From positions 1 to 26,108 of the forward strand of contig CAKPAT010000001.1 in NCBI GenBank assembly GCA_934133155.1: DNA of 26,108 nt, given 5' to 3'. Below, piece after piece: positions 23,795 through 26,108 of this stretch. Each line of letters starts with the position of its first letter. Position 1 is the stretch's first letter. Both the position numbers and the translations under genes were made by a program. The DNA is from an uncultured Bacilli bacterium (GTDB lineage Bacteria; Bacillota_I; Bacilli_A; RF39; UBA660). The notes beneath the pieces are model-generated. The model had not been told where the DNA came from, did no database searches, and saw only the letters and a list, made by a program, of their open reading frames with translations.

Positions 23795-24700
23795 TTACTC
23801 AGCCCCCACATCTTCATTATAATATTTAACACCGGACAAAATAAAGAAAGTATTCAAAAGGATAATGCCATGAAGTAAAAGTTTTACCCACCAGTTTTCA
23901 AGCATTTCATTATAAGTTTCAATACCAAGCATAAACTGAACAAGCATAACCATTAAATAAAGAAGAATACCAAACTGTAAAAACTTTTTATAAAAGGCTG
24001 CTCTATCAAGTCTATCACGATAAACACTTTCAACAAGCATATCAATATCTTGGCTCATATTTTCTAAAGATTCACCGGCATCTCTAGAACCCTCATTAGT
24101 AATCTGTAAAAATAATTGATGCATATTTCTAACAATATAATAATTATATTTAGAATTCATATAATTGATAGAAGCTTCAATAGTACCATTCTCATAAGCC
24201 ATATCAATCATCATTTTAACATCACTTTTAACAGGATCCTCTAAAACATTAGAATTATAAACGCCCTCTAAAGCCTTAACAAAAGACTGAGTAGTTCTAA
24301 ATTCCATAATTGTATTAGTAGTATAAGTTTGAATTTGTTCAAAAATAAACTCACTGTAAAGTCTCTTGCACCTCATATAAGTTAAATAAGGAATGACAAG
24401 AACAGCCGCACAAGCATACACCAAAGAAATAACAATATTATAAAAATATAAATAAGTTATAACCGCAGCACCAATAGAAAATACCGCAATTTGAATCATA
24501 TATTGTCTAGAAGTATATTCTTGACCTAAATCCTTAACCTTTTGTCTAATAACTTTAAAAGAATAAGGAGCATACTTATCATAAACAAATCCAAGCTTTT
24601 TATTAACAAATTTATAAACTGTATTTGTGTTATTGTTATTTCTATAAAGGACAATGAAAATAACAATTATAACACAAATCAAAAATACCCAAAAAGTCAT
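23795..24700 (-). CDS. tadB: TadB-type inner-membrane platform protein
   Basis: 301 residues. N-terminal helix (3-19), two helices (about 68-103), the cytoplasmic T2SSF helical region (about 120-235) with EFRTTQSFVKALEGVYN and MAYENGTIEASINYM, then two terminal helices (240-258 and 274-290). This is the GspF/TadB arrangement of the Tad motor, which couples ATP use by CpaF to pilin polymerisation. The ATG is preceded by GGGGGCT. It follows cpaF by 9 bases and precedes tadC by 2 bases, so all three are co-translated. Confidence 0.83.
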   Translation of the reverse strand: MTFWVFLICVIIVIFIVLYRNNNNTNTVYKFVNKKLGFVYDKYAPYSFKVIRQKVKDLGQEYTSRQYMIQIAVFSIGAAVITYLYFYNIVISLVYACAAVLVIPYLTYMRCKRLYSEFIFEQIQTYTTNTIMEFRTTQSFVKALEGVYNSNVLEDPVKSDVKMMIDMAYENGTIEASINYMNSKYNYYIVRNMHQLFLQITNEGSRDAGESLENMSQDIDMLVESVYRDRLDRAAFYKKFLQFGILLYLMVMLVQFMLGIETYNEMLENWWVKLLLHGIILLNTFFILSGVKYYNEDVGAE

Positions 24701-24709
24701 ATTAGCCCC

Positions 24710-25792
24710 CTATCCAAATAAATTTTCTTCTTCACCTGCCAAATTAGATAGATTAGAAGGAAGATAAACACCTTGAATTTCCAAGTAATCAATCAAATAA
24801 GGACTAGGATTATTTCTAATCGTCTTACCATCAGCCGCTTTTCTATAAATAACATTATGACGAGCTTCATTAGTATCTTCAGTTACATAAAATTCAGTAA
24901 CCTCAGCAATCTCACGTTTGAAAGCATGCGTTACCTTATCCGTGTAACCTCTAACATGCACACCAAGCTGTACATACCTACAAATAGATTTCAAAAACTG
25001 ATCCATGTCCTGGTTAGTTTCTAGTAAACTATACATACGGCTAGGAATAGAAGCCGCTTTATCTGCATGGATAGTTGATAAAATATAGTGTCCAGAAGAA
25101 ATAGAGTTACGAACCGCCATAACCGCTTCCGCACTACGAACCTCTGAAAGTAAAATCCATTTTGGATTTTGTCTCATACAAGCTTCCAAAATATCCGTGT
25201 AAGACGCAATATTATTCGTTTTCATAGAAACAATATCTCTATGAGGAAAAATTTTATCCAAATGCAATTCCAAAGTATCCTCAACCGTAATAATTTTCTC
25301 ATTTTCTGCTATCTTACTAGCTAAATATTTAACAAGCTCTGTCTTACCAGAACCAGTTTCACCAGACACCACAATATTACAGTGTCCTAAAACACATTGC
25401 TCCAAAAAATCAATAATATCAAGTTCCACATACTTATCAGCAACAATCTTCTCTTTTTTAAGTCTAATCTTAGCCGGAGTCTTACGAATAACACAAGCAA
25501 TACCATTAGAAGCAACAGTATCATGCACAAAAGCTAAACGAAGTTCAGCACTTTCAGCGTCCAAAAACGGATGAGCCATATTAAATGTACTACCCATAAC
25601 ATTTGCACACTGAAAGGCCAATTTCTCCATAAAACTATTCGTAATAGCCGGATTTTCAATTCTAAAAATACCTTTAGATAAAGTTTTCAAATGAATTTGT
25701 GCACCATTATCGAAAGAAATATCTGTTACATCATCATCTTCCAAATAAGGTTTTAAAGGCCCAAAATCAATTTGATCAAAAACATTAGTCAT
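24710..25792 (-). CDS. cpaF: CpaF/TadA family secretion ATPase (VirB11-class)
   Basis: 360 residues of the hexameric ATPase for Tad pili. Walker A GETGSGKT (144-151), Asp-box VEDTLELHL (170-178), Walker B ILLSEVRSAEA (213-223), and the His box STIHAD (239-244) are all present and intact. The N-terminal domain is short, as in CpaF/VirB11. The residues NIASYTDILEACMRQNPKW fit the family. The start codon overlaps the stop of the upstream secreted-protein gene (TAATG). The family is homologous to VirB11, the T4SS ATPase, which is usually missing from Gram-positive T4SSs; this matters here because VirB4 and VirD4 are nearby. Confidence 0.94.
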   Translation of the reverse strand: MTNVFDQIDFGPLKPYLEDDDVTDISFDNGAQIHLKTLSKGIFRIENPAITNSFMEKLAFQCANVMGSTFNMAHPFLDAESAELRLAFVHDTVASNGIACVIRKTPAKIRLKKEKIVADKYVELDIIDFLEQCVLGHCNIVVSGETGSGKTELVKYLASKIAENEKIITVEDTLELHLDKIFPHRDIVSMKTNNIASYTDILEACMRQNPKWILLSEVRSAEAVMAVRNSISSGHYILSTIHADKAASIPSRMYSLLETNQDMDQFLKSICRYVQLGVHVRGYTDKVTHAFKREIAEVTEFYVTEDTNEARHNVIYRKAADGKTIRNNPSPYLIDYLEIQGVYLPSNLSNLAGEEENLFG

Positions 25793-26108
25793 TAATTAGC
25801 CTCTTTAATAGGAACATTAGTTGTAGAAGTATGTGTTGTACCATCTTTCTCAGCTAAAACAGCAGTAAGCGTACCAGTACCACTAAATGTAACTGTAACA
25901 TTCGTTTTAGTAACATTAACCGCACTACCAGTATTCATTACATAAGAACAAGTATAAGTACTTCCGCATCCTTTTGGATAAGTAATAGTAATCTTCTTAT
26001 CATTCTTACTATCAGCCTTAAAAGTTGGAACAAGTTCATCAGTAGCAGTCGTATCATTTGAAGTAAGTGGAATATCAATAGAATTAGCATTAATATACGA
26101 TGTTAACT
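25792..26108 (-). CDS. C-terminal end of a secreted Thr-rich, Ig-like domain protein (partial)
   Basis: About 104 codons of the 3' end, running off the right edge. The residues show a Thr/Asn/Val-rich beta pattern (NVTVTFSGTGTLTAVLAEKD) with a Cys pair (PKGCGSTYTCSY), like Ig-like or BIG2-type external domains of surface proteins, with no sortase motif or membrane helix at the end. The stop TAA and the next ATG share a base. The gene is likely to make a pilus-associated adhesin or a sensor-like surface subunit, since it heads the sequenced part of the Tad unit. The beginning and full length are outside the window. Confidence 0.6.
   Translation of the reverse strand, partial: LTSYINANSIDIPLTSNDTTATDELVPTFKADSKNDKKITITYPKGCGSTYTCSYVMNTGSAVNVTKTNVTVTFSGTGTLTAVLAEKDGTTHTSTTNVPIKEAN

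Noticed and set aside
1..26108. Recoding of TGA as tryptophan (Mollicutes code)
   Set aside because: Conserved Trp positions use TGG, and TGA serves as the stop in several genes (6451, 22121).
1..26108. CRISPR array, tRNA, rRNA, insertion sequence transposase or relaxase
   Set aside because: I looked for regularly spaced repeats, tRNA-like cloverleaf stretches, transposase or HUH/relaxase-type motifs in the reading frames and saw none.

Overview
The window comes from a very AT-rich, low-GC Gram-positive-type genome. Tryptophan is read from TGG, and TGA is used as a stop, so this is not the Mycoplasma code. Shine-Dalgarno sites are strong (GGAGG, AGGTGAT), promoters are consensus or extended -10 type, and TTG/GTG starts are common. 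Firmicute-type parts (PrgI, a C39/lysozyme wall hydrolase, Tad pilus proteins) suggest an uncultured gut Bacillota or Mycoplasmatota-like commensal with a wall and one membrane. That placement is inference; the window has no rRNA marker.

Region 1 (1-2406, all minus) is housekeeping: the 5' end of rnr, a DUF2238/YjdF-like membrane protein, rmuC and a small rhodanese. Region 2 (2455-3352) is a scar. Two C-terminal fragments of AAA_14/DUF4143 ATPases point away from each other across a 12-bp palindrome, followed by a 57-codon orphan.

Region 3 (3435-7203, minus) is an operon with its own consensus promoter: two membrane-anchored FG-GAP/VCBS-type proteins and a VirD4/TraG coupling ATPase. A divergent anchored protein (7332-7898, plus) separates it from Region 4 (7948-17903, minus). 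Region 4 is the type IV secretion core: two secreted proteins ending in a two-helix pilin-like module, a VirB6-like channel protein with a long coiled-coil tail, a PrgI/VirB3-like protein, a VirB4 split into two translationally coupled genes, and a three-domain wall hydrolase (two C39-like peptidases and one GH24-like lysozyme) standing in for VirB1.

Region 5 (17904-18402) holds the T4SS promoter and a broken gene. Region 6 (18403-19605) is an intact AAA_14/DUF4143 ATPase. Region 7 (19731-20548) has two short free-standing versions of the two-helix module. Region 8 (20620-26108, running off the right edge) is a Tad/Flp-type pilus operon: the tail of a secreted Thr-rich protein, CpaF/TadA ATPase, TadB, TadC, a Flp-like pilin, two pseudopilin-like proteins and a TadZ/CpaE-like MinD relative with a degenerate P-loop.

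The most interesting feature is the near-contiguous co-localisation of a minimal Gram-positive T4SS with a Tad motor and pilins, with no relaxase, prepilin peptidase or cargo gene in the window. The two-helix modules, shared between the free pilin-like genes and the large secreted proteins, tie the halves together. One testable reading is a chromosomal surface machine (adhesion, DNA or protein transfer) in which CpaF supplies the VirB11-class ATPase that Gram-positive T4SSs usually lack. The locus could also be part of an integrated conjugative element whose relaxase lies beyond the right edge.
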